NCBI GenBank assembly: GCA_020629515.1
Contig: JAHDDE010000013.1
Coordinates: 1-64,000, forward strand
Origin: Saprospiraceae bacterium
GTDB lineage: Bacteria; Bacteroidota; Bacteroidia; Chitinophagales; Saprospiraceae
Direction of reading: 5' to 3'
Length of the DNA stretch: 64,000 nucleotides
Shown piece after piece: positions 46,180-55,572 of the stretch (the first letter of the stretch is position 1; each line of letters begins with the position of its first letter). The position numbers and the translations under genes are program-made. The notes beneath the pieces are model-generated. The model was not told the DNA's origin and searched no databases. It saw only the letters and a program-made list of their open reading frames with translations.

Positions 46180-47802
46180 ATGAATTCATCAAATCCGAAT
46201 TCAATATTTGGTAATCTAAAAAATGATTTACCTGCAAGTATTATAGTATTTTTGGTTGCCGTTCCGCTATGTTTAGGTATCGCCTTAGCCTCTGGAGCTC
46301 CTTTGTTTTCTGGTATAATCGCTGGTATTATTGGTGGTATAGTAGTAGGTGCTTTAAGTGGGTCTGCATTAGGGGTGAGTGGTCCTGCGGCTGGTTTGGC
46401 TGTAATTGTGTTGTCAGCCATTAATGAATTAGGTTCCTTTGAAATATTTTTATTGGCAGTCGTCATCGGTGGAGTCTTCCAACTTACATTAGGATTTCTC
46501 CAGGCTGGGATCATAGGGTATTATTTCCCTTCGTCCGTGATTAATGGTATGTTATCTGGTATCGGTATCATCATCATCTTAAAGCAGATTCCGCATGCTT
46601 TTGGTTATGACAAAGATTATGAGGGCAGCTTGGCGTTCAATCAGCCTGATGGGCAAAATACTATCTCAGAACTATTTAATCTGACCGAGTATATCACTCC
46701 AGGGGCAATTACAATAACCTTGGTTTCTATGGCTATATTATTACTATGGGAGACTTCATTCATGAAGAATATAAAATTATTCAAACTTATCCAAGGTCCA
46801 TTAGTCGTGGTAACTATAGGTGTTTTACTTAATTTGGCATTCTCAGGAACTTCCATGGCCTTAGCTGATGACCAGATAGTATCTATCCCAGTTGCGGATA
46901 GTATATCGGGTTTCTTCAGCCAATTTACTTTCCCAGACTTTTCTCATTTGACTAATCCTCAGGTGTATATTATTGGTATGACTATAGCAGTTGTAGCCAG
47001 TTTGGAGACATTGTTATGTCTTGAAGCTACCGATAAGTTGGATCCGGAAAAGAGAGTCTCACCTGCCAATCGAGAATTGAAAGCCCAAGGTGTGGGAAAT
47101 ATTGTTTCTGGATTGATAGGAGGATTACCGATAACCCAAGTAATAGTAAGGAGTTCAGTAAATATCCAGTCTGGAGGAAAAACGAAAATGTCAGCAATAG
47201 CTCATGGGGTAATATTGTTCTCTTGTGCTATGTTCATACCATTTGTATTAAACCTTATCCCTTTAGCAAGCTTAGCGGCCATATTATTTATGGTGGGCTA
47301 CAAGTTAGCAAAGCCTGCAGTATTCAAAAAAATGTACAATCTGGGATGGAGCTCATTTGTCCCTTTTATTGCAACAATTTTAGGTATCGTATTTACTGAT
47401 TTATTGATGGGTATAGGAATTGGTTTAGCTGTGGCGATCTACTATGTACTTTACAACAACTACCGAAAGCCATTCTTATTTGAGCTAGAGGATCACATTG
47501 ATGAAGGAGGTGAGATCAGAATAGAATTGGCAGAAGATGTAACCTTCTTAAATAAAGCCAACATTCAAAGAGCACTCATGCAGGTGCCAGAAAAAGCAAA
47601 AGTGGTTATAGATGCAACAAGATCTATAAATATAGACCCGGATGTGATTGAGATAATAGAGGAATTTGAAGTACAGGCTAAGGCTAAAGAAATAGAGCTG
47701 ACCATATTAGAAAGAAAGAGAAAAGGAATGAATCATTCACCTAATAAGCTCTTTGAAAATGTAGTAGCTAATCATAAGGATATTACGCTTAAGGCAAGTT
47801 AG
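46180..47802 (+). CDS. SulP-family anion transporter with STAS domain, probably bicarbonate
   Basis: 540 residues, 12-14 transmembrane segments of the SLC26/SulP fold, starting NDLPASIIVFLVAVPLCLGIALASGAPLFSGIIAGIIGGIVVGALSGSALGVSGPAAGLAVIV, with the TM8/10 regions SLETLLCLEATDKLDPEKRVSPANRELKAQGVGNIVSGLIGGLPIT, and a cytoplasmic STAS domain at about 450-535 (EIRIELAEDVTFLNKANIQRALMQVPEKAKVVIDATRSINIDPDVIEIIEEF). SulP proteins move sulfate, bicarbonate or other anions. A beta-carbonic anhydrase gene follows 54 bases later, which favours bicarbonate. Likely cotranscribed, supporting CO2/bicarbonate supply or pH control. Confidence 0.92.
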   Translation: MNSSNPNSIFGNLKNDLPASIIVFLVAVPLCLGIALASGAPLFSGIIAGIIGGIVVGALSGSALGVSGPAAGLAVIVLSAINELGSFEIFLLAVVIGGVFQLTLGFLQAGIIGYYFPSSVINGMLSGIGIIIILKQIPHAFGYDKDYEGSLAFNQPDGQNTISELFNLTEYITPGAITITLVSMAILLLWETSFMKNIKLFKLIQGPLVVVTIGVLLNLAFSGTSMALADDQIVSIPVADSISGFFSQFTFPDFSHLTNPQVYIIGMTIAVVASLETLLCLEATDKLDPEKRVSPANRELKAQGVGNIVSGLIGGLPITQVIVRSSVNIQSGGKTKMSAIAHGVILFSCAMFIPFVLNLIPLASLAAILFMVGYKLAKPAVFKKMYNLGWSSFVPFIATILGIVFTDLLMGIGIGLAVAIYYVLYNNYRKPFLFELEDHIDEGGEIRIELAEDVTFLNKANIQRALMQVPEKAKVVIDATRSINIDPDVIEIIEEFEVQAKAKEIELTILERKRKGMNHSPNKLFENVVANHKDITLKAS

Positions 47803-47856
47803 AATCAATCAATCAAACAATACAATCATTAATAACAATATAAATAGAAAAATATC

Positions 47857-48495
47857 ATGGAACTATCAGTAGGAATGACTCAGAGTAAAGAATCTCAAAG
47901 TTTCATATCCCCAGAAATGGCTGTACAACTCCTTAAAGATGGTAATAAGAGATTTTTAGCAAAGTCTTCTGCCAATCGAGATTTAGGAGGGCAAGTAAAG
48001 GCAACCAGTACTGGTCAATATCCTTTTGCTTCTATAGTGAGCTGTATAGACTCAAGGATTCCAACAGAGATCGTATTTGATCAAGGAATCGGAGATGTGT
48101 TTAATGCTCGTGTGGCGGGTAACTTTGTAAATGAAGATATATTGGGTAGTTTAGAATTCGCCTGCAAATTAGCGGGATCTAAAGTAATCGTAATTATGGG
48201 CCATACTTCTTGTGGAGCTGTCAAAGGTGCATGTGATCATGCTAAATTGGGAAACTTGACTCAAATGCTTGATAAAATAATGCCAGCAGTAAATAACATC
48301 AAAACGTCACCAAATGAAGACAGGTCCTCTGCTAATCTTGATTTTGTCAACAAAGTGGCAGTTGAGAATGTCAAGCTCACAATAGCGAAATTAAAATCGG
48401 ACAGCCCTGTTTTAAATGATATGTTGACGGCAGGAGAGATTGATGTAGTCGGAGCCATGTATGATGTTAAAACTGGAGAAGTTACCTTTATATAA
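47857..48495 (+). CDS. Beta-class carbonic anhydrase
   Basis: 212 residues. Interconverts CO2 and bicarbonate. Zinc ligands Cys63 (SCIDSRIP, with the Asp65-Arg67 dyad), His116 and Cys119 (MGHTSCGAVKGA) are all present, together with FNARVAGNFVNEDILGSLEFA. No signal peptide, so cytoplasmic. It lies downstream of the SulP gene and is followed by a strong terminator, giving a two-gene unit. The short spacer contains AATCAATCAATC. Confidence 0.95.
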   Translation: MELSVGMTQSKESQSFISPEMAVQLLKDGNKRFLAKSSANRDLGGQVKATSTGQYPFASIVSCIDSRIPTEIVFDQGIGDVFNARVAGNFVNEDILGSLEFACKLAGSKVIVIMGHTSCGAVKGACDHAKLGNLTQMLDKIMPAVNNIKTSPNEDRSSANLDFVNKVAVENVKLTIAKLKSDSPVLNDMLTAGEIDVVGAMYDVKTGEVTFI

Positions 48496-48534
48496 TAGCG
48501 ATTAAGGTAGATAAGCTTAACCTTTAAAAATTAG

Positions 48535-48567
48535 AAAAGAGCATTCGAATTTTACGAATGCTCTTTT
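48535..48567 (+). terminator. Rho-independent terminator after the carbonic anhydrase gene
   Basis: AAAAGAGCATTCG (48535-48547) pairs perfectly with CGAATGCTCTTTT (48555-48567), seven-base loop, followed by further T residues. Confidence 0.92.
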
Positions 48568-48593
48568 TTTATTTTACATCGATTATGTAACTT

Positions 48594-48626
48594 TTTGATA
48601 TACCATCTTAGTCATTATTACATTTG
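48594..48626 (+). promoter_or_regulatory. Bacteroidota promoter of the GH113-like gene
   Basis: TTTG (48594-48597), 21-base spacer, TACATTTG (48619-48626), a full -33/-7 match, 43 bases before the ATG at 48670. Confidence 0.7.
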
Positions 48627-48669
48627 ATTGAAAAGAAGGCCATTTTGACTGCTTTTTGAACCCAATAAT

Positions 48670-49740
48670 ATGCACCACTCTTTTTATAAGTTGATCTCGT
48701 TTTTGATTTTAGGGGGTATATTCTTATTCAGTTTTGTTAGTACGATTGACGAGCATGCTTATAACGAAGAAGGCTTCTTACTCAATAAACAAAAAGGTGC
48801 TCACATATTTGGCCCAATTGATTCTATAAGTATGTGTGAGTTCCATAATCTTAATATCGAATGGATTACTTTGGTTTCGTGGGGATTTCAAGAAAACGTA
48901 ATGAGCGGCAATATAGTCCACCATCATGGAGATAGTGCTCAGATGTGGCAGCGTGATAGCCAGTGGGTCAATCGAATCAATACTATTAGAGAGAATGGAT
49001 TCAAAGTATTCTTGAAGCCACATATATGGATTGATGAGGTTAAAGAAGGGGAATGGCGCTCTGAGATTCATCCGCATTCTGCTGATGGGTTAAAATTGTG
49101 GCAAGTGGGATATAGAGAGTTTATACTAAGATATGCTGCTATAGCAGCAAAGTCTCACGTTGATATGTTCTGTATAGGTACAGAATTTACTAAAATGACC
49201 AAACTTTATCCAGAATATTGGTCTGCATTGATAAAAGAAGTAAGAGCAGTATATAAAGGGCCATTGGTCTATGCGGCTAACTGGTATAAAGAGTATGAGC
49301 AAGTGACTTTTTGGGATGAATTAGATTTTATAGGAGTACAAGCTTATTTTCCATTGGTGGACCATGATAATCCAACTTCAGACCAACTAAGGAAAGGATG
49401 GAAGAAATATCGTAAATCTCTCAAGAAAATGAGCAACTCATTGGATAAGAGAATCATATTTACCGAGATGGGTTATAAAAGTACTTCTGATGGCGCCTCG
49501 AGACCATGGGAATGGATTGATTATTCAGTAGAAAATGAGGAGAACTATTCGCTGCTTACGCAGGCCAACTGTTATAGTGCATTTTTTGAAATGGTTTGGC
49601 CGCAAGAATGGTTCGCTGGAGTACATTTATGGCAGATGAGATCTGATGATAGAAGAGATGAAAGATGGAATAAATATGACTTTACACCATTAAACAAACC
49701 AGCAGAAAGGATAATTCAAGAAGAATTTGGGAAGCCTTAG
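48670..49740 (+). CDS. Glycoside hydrolase, GH113-like TIM barrel
   Basis: 356 residues. A hydrophobic N-terminus (FYKLISFLILGGIFLFSFVS) acts as signal peptide or anchor. The TIM-barrel domain matches the GH113 pattern: KVFLKPHIWID, MFCIGTEFTKM with likely acid/base Glu172, LVYAANWYKEY, LDFIGVQAYFPL, and the likely nucleophile Glu266 in IIFTEMGYKS, ending with an AGVHLWQ strand. Known GH113 members are beta-mannanases; here the substrate is not established. It has its own promoter and is followed 56 bases later by a type-B T9SS protein on the same strand. Confidence 0.85.
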   Translation: MHHSFYKLISFLILGGIFLFSFVSTIDEHAYNEEGFLLNKQKGAHIFGPIDSISMCEFHNLNIEWITLVSWGFQENVMSGNIVHHHGDSAQMWQRDSQWVNRINTIRENGFKVFLKPHIWIDEVKEGEWRSEIHPHSADGLKLWQVGYREFILRYAAIAAKSHVDMFCIGTEFTKMTKLYPEYWSALIKEVRAVYKGPLVYAANWYKEYEQVTFWDELDFIGVQAYFPLVDHDNPTSDQLRKGWKKYRKSLKKMSNSLDKRIIFTEMGYKSTSDGASRPWEWIDYSVENEENYSLLTQANCYSAFFEMVWPQEWFAGVHLWQMRSDDRRDERWNKYDFTPLNKPAERIIQEEFGKP

Positions 49741-49763
49741 AAAAAGCGACTTTAGAGACTTCA

Positions 49764-49771
49764 TAATTTTG
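49764..49771 (+). promoter_or_regulatory. Possible -7 promoter element
   Basis: TAATTTTG fits TAnnTTTG, 25 bases before the ATG at 49797. No clear -33 element. Confidence 0.35.
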
Positions 49772-49796
49772 TAATTTCCCAAACATTAAGATCTCC

Positions 49797-52388
49797 ATGC
49801 TGTATAGAGTAACATATTGGATTATTGCTACTTACTGTGTACTCATTAGTCCTTCTGTCTTATCCCAGACTTTTCCCTGTGACGGCAAGTTACTTTTTTT
49901 AACTAATCAAGGATTTGGTCCTTCTCAGGTTTATAGTGTTTTTTTTGGACCGTTTGGCACACAAAGTTATGGGCTGATGAGTATTTATAATGGACGTCAG
50001 TATGATGCTTTAGGGTTTAACCCGGTAGATAGTTATATATACGCTGTTGCTCAAAACACCAATGAAATATCTCGATTAAAATCGAATGGGACAGCTGAGG
50101 TGGTTGGACATGTAGACTTCGTGGATACTTTATATGTGACGGCTGGGGATTGTTCGTTTGATGGAAGGTATTACTGTTTTGACAATCATATGGACCAGCT
50201 CCTAATTATGGATGTGTCAAATAGGTTTGAATTATTAGATAGGGTTGATCTTTATTGGGATCCCAACTCTGCCAATCAGGGAGCCTTTAAGACTCAAATT
50301 GATGACATTGTATTAGATCCAAACGATCCAACTATTGCCTATACTTTTCAAGGTGATTATGAGGATGAAGGGTTGGGGCCAGAGGCTACAAAGGGATTTA
50401 TGCATAGTATAAATATTGATGCTACCAGTCCTAATTATGGTATGGTTACGCCTTTATTTAGAATTCCTGTCGATATGATTAGGCAAATCGGGAGTTTGAT
50501 GTATACTTCCAACGGGCGACTATATGGATATGGTTCTGATCATATCAACTTCAGCACACTTCAGAATAAGTTGATAGAAATTGATTTAATCAATGGGGTG
50601 GCAAGACCAACAGAGGCCAGGGGACCATCAGCGGTGAATACGGACGGATGCTCTTGTCCTTATAACTTATCATTTAGCAATAATATTGAGCCAAGGGATG
50701 CACTGTGTACGAAATCGGAGATAACTTTTCAATTGAGTATCACCAATAGGTTTTATCAAGGTATAGATCAACTTAGAGTGAGAGATACTGTACCTGAAGG
50801 AATGATTATTAAGTCAATAGAAGGTAATCATCAGGGTCAGATAATGTCGGGTACAGGAGTCGGAGAAAAGTGGGTGGTGATAGAGCAAATTTATTTACCT
50901 CCAAAGGCGACTATTACTATAGATATCGTTGCAGAGATTAACGATATCGAAATTGATCTAATAGCTAATCAGGCTTTTTTAGAGAATCTGCCACAAAGAC
51001 TTGGATCAGTTATGATGTCAGATGATCCTCAATCTATCGGCTTTGTAGGGGATCCATCTCAATTTTATGGAGTACCTCAGAAAATAGAAGAAGTGTTTAT
51101 CGATGTCAATCATCCTACTGACTGTTTTACTCCTGATGGCAGCGCAATGGTTAGAATACCTGTACTTACTTCAGGCGAATCATATAGCGTGGATTTGCGA
51201 AATGAAGATTATGATATCATCAATTGGCAAGTTGAATTAGATGACAACAATACTTTTTTAATAGAGAACATGGCGCCAGGAGAATATGAGTTGTATAAAA
51301 TTCAGCCTAATGATATGAATTGTAGTTTTGCCATGCGAGATACTACGATCGATATTATTGCTCCTAATGAGATTATAACAACACATATAGAAACTAATAG
51401 TCCTATATGCGAAAATGCTACATTGGAACTCTTAGCTTTTATGTCTCCGGAAGGAGATGTCACATGGAATGGCCCAACTTTGTCCAATCACATCTATCCT
51501 GATTTTATTTTTTTTGATTCTGATACTACGCTCAATGGGACGTATGAGATGATCGCACAATATGGGTTTTGCGAAAAAACGGAATATACCAATGTTATGG
51601 TTGCACCAGAAATTAATGCTACTATACAATCTGACCCAGAATATTGCTCCCGAGAAGCTATTCGGCTTAAGGCGGCTGGTAAAGGAATGCTATCATCTTT
51701 TATATGGAAAAATCCTAATGGAGATGTTGTATCTAAAGATTCTACTATCGATTTTCGAGCTATCAGTCTTGCCGATAGCGGTTTTTATCAATTGATAATA
51801 GATAATGGCTTATGTCAAGATACCACTAACAAAAAAATAGTGGTACATCCCACTCCGACCATTGCTTTAGATTCTGTCATTAAGACTAACTTATGCGAAC
51901 CATTAGTACTCAATCCTGTGATTGACTCTGAGAGACCAGTAGAATATTCTTGGTTATCTTCTTTGGACAAACTGAGCTGTGTAGATTGCTTGGATCCTGA
52001 GCTTTTATTACCCATTGATTCTGGCTATCAACTCATTGTTACCAATGATTTAGGTTGTCGAGATAGTAATATGGTCGAGGTGCAACTGCTGAAGGATAAA
52101 TTACTATATATTCCTAATGCTTTTAGTCCTAACGGAGATTACAAAAATGATCAATTCGTCATAAGTGAAGGGTGTGGATTACTGCAGATTGATAATCTTG
52201 AAATATTTGATCGATTAGGCTCTAATGTCTATAAAGGAAGTGATCATAGCACCATCCTTGAGGAGCCATGGGATGGCATGTTTAATGGAGGTCGAGCAGA
52301 GATGGGAGTATACTATTGGAGGATGAATATGACGCTCGCTGATAGTTCACAACAAACTCTTATAGGAGATCTTCATTTAGTCCGTTAA
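49797..52388 (+). CDS. Secreted protein with type-B (gliding-motility-type) T9SS C-terminus
   Basis: 863 residues. Signal peptide (MLYRVTYWIIATYCVLISPSVLSQ), then a beta-propeller-like region at about 25-290 resembling DUF6923 (LLFLTNQGF, YNGRQYDALGFNPVDSYIYAV, GRLYGYGSDHINF). A DUF11-like segment follows at about 300-400 (EITFQLSITNRFYQGIDQLRVRDTVPEGMII), then Ig-like modules with paired Cys. The last 90 residues are the CHU_C/type B sorting domain (LYIPNAFSPNGDYKNDQFVI...LEIFDRLGSNVY...WDGMFNGGRAEMGVYYW). Predicted to be exported by the T9SS and held at the surface or released. Its stop overlaps that of the convergent M20 gene by four bases (TTAA). Confidence 0.9.
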   Translation: MLYRVTYWIIATYCVLISPSVLSQTFPCDGKLLFLTNQGFGPSQVYSVFFGPFGTQSYGLMSIYNGRQYDALGFNPVDSYIYAVAQNTNEISRLKSNGTAEVVGHVDFVDTLYVTAGDCSFDGRYYCFDNHMDQLLIMDVSNRFELLDRVDLYWDPNSANQGAFKTQIDDIVLDPNDPTIAYTFQGDYEDEGLGPEATKGFMHSINIDATSPNYGMVTPLFRIPVDMIRQIGSLMYTSNGRLYGYGSDHINFSTLQNKLIEIDLINGVARPTEARGPSAVNTDGCSCPYNLSFSNNIEPRDALCTKSEITFQLSITNRFYQGIDQLRVRDTVPEGMIIKSIEGNHQGQIMSGTGVGEKWVVIEQIYLPPKATITIDIVAEINDIEIDLIANQAFLENLPQRLGSVMMSDDPQSIGFVGDPSQFYGVPQKIEEVFIDVNHPTDCFTPDGSAMVRIPVLTSGESYSVDLRNEDYDIINWQVELDDNNTFLIENMAPGEYELYKIQPNDMNCSFAMRDTTIDIIAPNEIITTHIETNSPICENATLELLAFMSPEGDVTWNGPTLSNHIYPDFIFFDSDTTLNGTYEMIAQYGFCEKTEYTNVMVAPEINATIQSDPEYCSREAIRLKAAGKGMLSSFIWKNPNGDVVSKDSTIDFRAISLADSGFYQLIIDNGLCQDTTNKKIVVHPTPTIALDSVIKTNLCEPLVLNPVIDSERPVEYSWLSSLDKLSCVDCLDPELLLPIDSGYQLIVTNDLGCRDSNMVEVQLLKDKLLYIPNAFSPNGDYKNDQFVISEGCGLLQIDNLEIFDRLGSNVYKGSDHSTILEEPWDGMFNGGRAEMGVYYWRMNMTLADSSQQTLIGDLHLVR

Positions 52389-53851
52389 TTTGTTCTTAAT
52401 TCATCGCTGTTCAATATGACACGTCTATAAAACCTGATACCATTTTGATACTCTTCAACTGATATTCTTTCATCAATACCATGAAAACATTTCAGATTTT
52501 CAGGTGTGATATAATTAGGGGTGAAACGATAGACATGTTCACTTATGTCATGGAAGTATCTTGAGTCAGTCGCTGCAATGACCAAACTTGGAGATGTAAG
52601 AACATTAGGAAATATTTCTTTAATAGAGCGATCCACCAAGTCATAAATTTGTCCTTTTGGAGGAGAAATGGGAGATGGCTTGCTCTTGAATCCATGATAT
52701 TCTACTTTGATTCGTTCATCATTTACCACCTTTTCAACATGATCTTTGACGGTTTGTGGAGTTTCTCCTGGGATAATTCTAAAGTTGATTAAAGCTCTCG
52801 CAGAAGTAGGAATTATGTTTTCTTTTATTCCAGATTCGAATATTGTTGGAGCCGTAGTAGTCCGAACGGATGCATTAGTTCCTCCACTGCCATTAGCCAA
52901 AACTTTAAGAATGAGAGAACTGAATATATTTTTATTAGCAAATAGTATTTTAGATTTAAAATCCATTGCAGGACCTATTTTATCAATGAATCCCGATATT
53001 GCTGGGGTTAGATGAAGTGGAAGCGGATTTTGCTTTACTCTACTCACAGCCGAACTTAATACATCGATGGCGGTTTCCTTTGGTGGGGACGAAGAATGAC
53101 CTCCATCCATATCAACCCTTAACTCCATAGTTGCATATCCTTTTTCTGCTATACCGATGAGGGCAATATCATTTCTCATATTGGGTATCATACCATGAGT
53201 GATGGCTGATCCTTCATCTAATACAAGTTCTGCTTCAACATTATTTTCTTTTAGATAATTAACTATTTGAAGTGCTCCTTTTTTACCAGATACTTCTTCA
53301 TCATGCCCAAATGCTAAATAGACGGTTCGATTTGGTTGAAATCCCTCATTCAAAAGTTGTTCTGTGGCTTCAAGGATACTAATCAAGCTGAATTTGTCAT
53401 CCATTGCTCCTCTCCCATATATAGTGTCATTTTTTACCCCTTCTATAAAGGGATGAAAGCTCCATTTCCTTGGAGAAGCAATGGGGACCACGTCTAAATG
53501 TGCCATCAATATAAGTGGCTTTAATGAGGGATCAGATCCTTGCCACCTATATAAATGACTATAATGACTAAATAGTTGATGTTCTAATTTCTCATTTACA
53601 TTTGGGTAATTATTCTCTATAAACTCATTGAACATTTCAAACTGAGTAGAGTCAAAATCATATTCATTGGCAAATGAAACAGTACGAATTGCAATGGCTT
53701 GTACAAATCGATCCACTGCACCTGGAGGAGTATCAACTGCCTCAACAGTTTCGACTTTCAATTGTGACGAACTAAACATAGCCGCTCTCGCTAAAATATA
53801 GAGTAGAAAAAGTAGGAGAATTATAAAGAATGAGAATATTATTTTTTTCAT
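52385..53851 (-). CDS. M20-family peptidase, PM20D1/carboxypeptidase S-like
   Basis: 488 residues. A single N-terminal transmembrane helix (KKIIFSFFIILLLFLLYILA) anchors a binuclear zinc hydrolase domain. Ligand and catalytic motifs: MAHLDVVP (His118, Asp120), YGRGAMDDK (Asp151), FGHDEEVSG (Glu185/Glu186), LVLDEG (Asp212), and a C-terminal FHGIDERI histidine. The dimerisation/lid domain includes DGGHSSSPP and NASVRTTTAPTIFESG. The whole order matches mammalian PM20D1 and yeast carboxypeptidase S, which act on N-acyl amino acids or dipeptides; the natural substrate here is unknown. 77 bases separate it from the upstream MoxR-operon genes, so it may be the last gene of that transcript. Confidence 0.9.
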   Translation of the reverse strand: MKKIIFSFFIILLLFLLYILARAAMFSSSQLKVETVEAVDTPPGAVDRFVQAIAIRTVSFANEYDFDSTQFEMFNEFIENNYPNVNEKLEHQLFSHYSHLYRWQGSDPSLKPLILMAHLDVVPIASPRKWSFHPFIEGVKNDTIYGRGAMDDKFSLISILEATEQLLNEGFQPNRTVYLAFGHDEEVSGKKGALQIVNYLKENNVEAELVLDEGSAITHGMIPNMRNDIALIGIAEKGYATMELRVDMDGGHSSSPPKETAIDVLSSAVSRVKQNPLPLHLTPAISGFIDKIGPAMDFKSKILFANKNIFSSLILKVLANGSGGTNASVRTTTAPTIFESGIKENIIPTSARALINFRIIPGETPQTVKDHVEKVVNDERIKVEYHGFKSKPSPISPPKGQIYDLVDRSIKEIFPNVLTSPSLVIAATDSRYFHDISEHVYRFTPNYITPENLKCFHGIDERISVEEYQNGIRFYRRVILNSDELRTN

Positions 53852-53928
53852 TATAACATTTATTCCGACTAATATAAATTGATTACACGAGTGCGCTTAT
53901 TGACTACATGATATAATTGGGTATTATG

Positions 53929-55572
53929 TCAGCTATAGATTCTTTCATCTAACCAAAGGAGAGCAAAACCAACCATAGTTAATAATATCCAGTACAGTGG
54001 AGAGTATGGGACATATTGTGTTAATTGATTGGAGTCGTTATAGGAAGACTGACTTGCTGCTACGTTTATACGTTTTTCTATTTCATTTAGTTTTATGAGG
54101 GGCCAGCTATCAGGAGAATGTACATAGAATGTGAAGTTTTGATCGAATTGATCAATATGAAGTGTGTGTGTCCCTTGTTGTGACTTATATTTTATATTGT
54201 AGTTGTAATCTAAAAAGGGCGCTTCTAATAATTCAACCGACACTGTGTCATCAATAGTAATTGATGAAGTTATAGGTTGATGCGATAGTAAGTTAAAGTC
54301 ATAAGTATAGTCATCCCACATCATATTTGGATATATCAATTGAGATTCTTGGTGATAATTTTTATAAGATTTACTCAGGATAATAGACCATAATTTTTGG
54401 TAGTAAGTCGTCGCTCCAGATAGGAGTAAAGGGTAGGAGTTTTGGATGGCAGTAATATATTGAATGCCCACACCAGAAGGGCGCCATTTTCCTAATACTA
54501 CGCTATCGCTTTTATGATTGATCCATGTTTCACCAAAGCGATAAGTTTTTAATTCAGTTTTTTCATTAGGTAACTCTTGATTGTAGCTGTCTAAAATGGC
54601 AGGATGGTTTATGCCTGTTATAGATTGTCCTTGATCTGTCGGAATTAAAATAAGCGCCAACCCATTATCTCTATTAGCAGTTAGAACTGTTGCTCTTTCT
54701 TCTTTGCTTAAGCGATTCCAGCTGGGGATATCTATATAAAGGAAGTTAAATTTATTTAATAGAGATCTGCTTATATTGGTCAGATCTATCTTTGGATGAT
54801 TGACAAAGTTGGTCTTGTACTTATCCGAAGAAATAAGGGTTCTCATTGCAAAAGATCGACCTTTATCTACCCAATAATTCTTAAGGTAATTGGCCTCAGG
54901 ATTTGGATAAGATAATATCATTAATAATGCCCATTCAGGACTTTTGTGGACATTGATCGGAATCTTATTGATGACTGTATCACCATCAATTATTTGTATA
55001 AGGTCATGAACGAAGAATCCAGGAGAATTTGATTTTGCCTTGAAGGCAAATTTACCTTGAGAAATAGCTACCTCTTTACTCTCACCATTGTAGGTGCGCC
55101 AGCTAAGTCGGACATCTTCAGAATTGACTTCACCTGATAGCTGCCATGATTCGTTCTCATTGACCGATTTGGGCCAGTGAATCGAAGTAATTCCCTTTGG
55201 TGTTGTCTCAGCTAAATATTTTATCTTCTGCTCTTTGATAAGAGATAAGTCTGCAACGGCATCAAATGGTGCTTTAATAATGAGTGTATCTGTACTCTGA
55301 GCAATATCAGAAGTCAAGAATTCATGTATGTTTTTAAAAGTTCTTTGAGATGTTGAATTTGATGAAATATAAGATGGAGATGATTCTATGGATCTGGTGT
55401 AAGATGGTACATTGATCAAACAGAATAGGCCTAAATACCCTATGAGATTATAAAGAAGTCTTCTTTTTATATTGTTTCTTCTTTTAATGATAAAGTAACT
55501 CGTCAATATCCATATGGACGATATTATTACTCCAGATACGATCACTAAATTTTGATCCAGATCAAACATCAT
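53929..55572 (-). CDS. Membrane protein of the MoxR/BatA-type operon
   Basis: 547 residues. Transmembrane helices near the N-terminus (LVIVSGVIISSIWILTSYFII; LLYNLIGYLGLFCLINV) and one at the C-terminus (LYWILLTMVGFALLWL) bracket a large periplasmic part. The middle has a Rossmann-like section (LIIPT...GQSITGINHPAI; FLYIDIPSWNRLSKEERATVL) reminiscent of the inactive glutamine-amidotransferase-like domains found in partner proteins of MoxR ATPases. Its ATG overlaps the stop of the DUF4175 gene by four bases (ATGA). Role is inferred from position only: a membrane partner in the assembly or chaperone complex driven by the MoxR ATPase. Confidence 0.75.
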   Translation of the reverse strand: MMFDLDQNLVIVSGVIISSIWILTSYFIIKRRNNIKRRLLYNLIGYLGLFCLINVPSYTRSIESSPSYISSNSTSQRTFKNIHEFLTSDIAQSTDTLIIKAPFDAVADLSLIKEQKIKYLAETTPKGITSIHWPKSVNENESWQLSGEVNSEDVRLSWRTYNGESKEVAISQGKFAFKAKSNSPGFFVHDLIQIIDGDTVINKIPINVHKSPEWALLMILSYPNPEANYLKNYWVDKGRSFAMRTLISSDKYKTNFVNHPKIDLTNISRSLLNKFNFLYIDIPSWNRLSKEERATVLTANRDNGLALILIPTDQGQSITGINHPAILDSYNQELPNEKTELKTYRFGETWINHKSDSVVLGKWRPSGVGIQYITAIQNSYPLLLSGATTYYQKLWSIILSKSYKNYHQESQLIYPNMMWDDYTYDFNLLSHQPITSSITIDDTVSVELLEAPFLDYNYNIKYKSQQGTHTLHIDQFDQNFTFYVHSPDSWPLIKLNEIEKRINVAASQSSYNDSNQLTQYVPYSPLYWILLTMVGFALLWLDERIYS

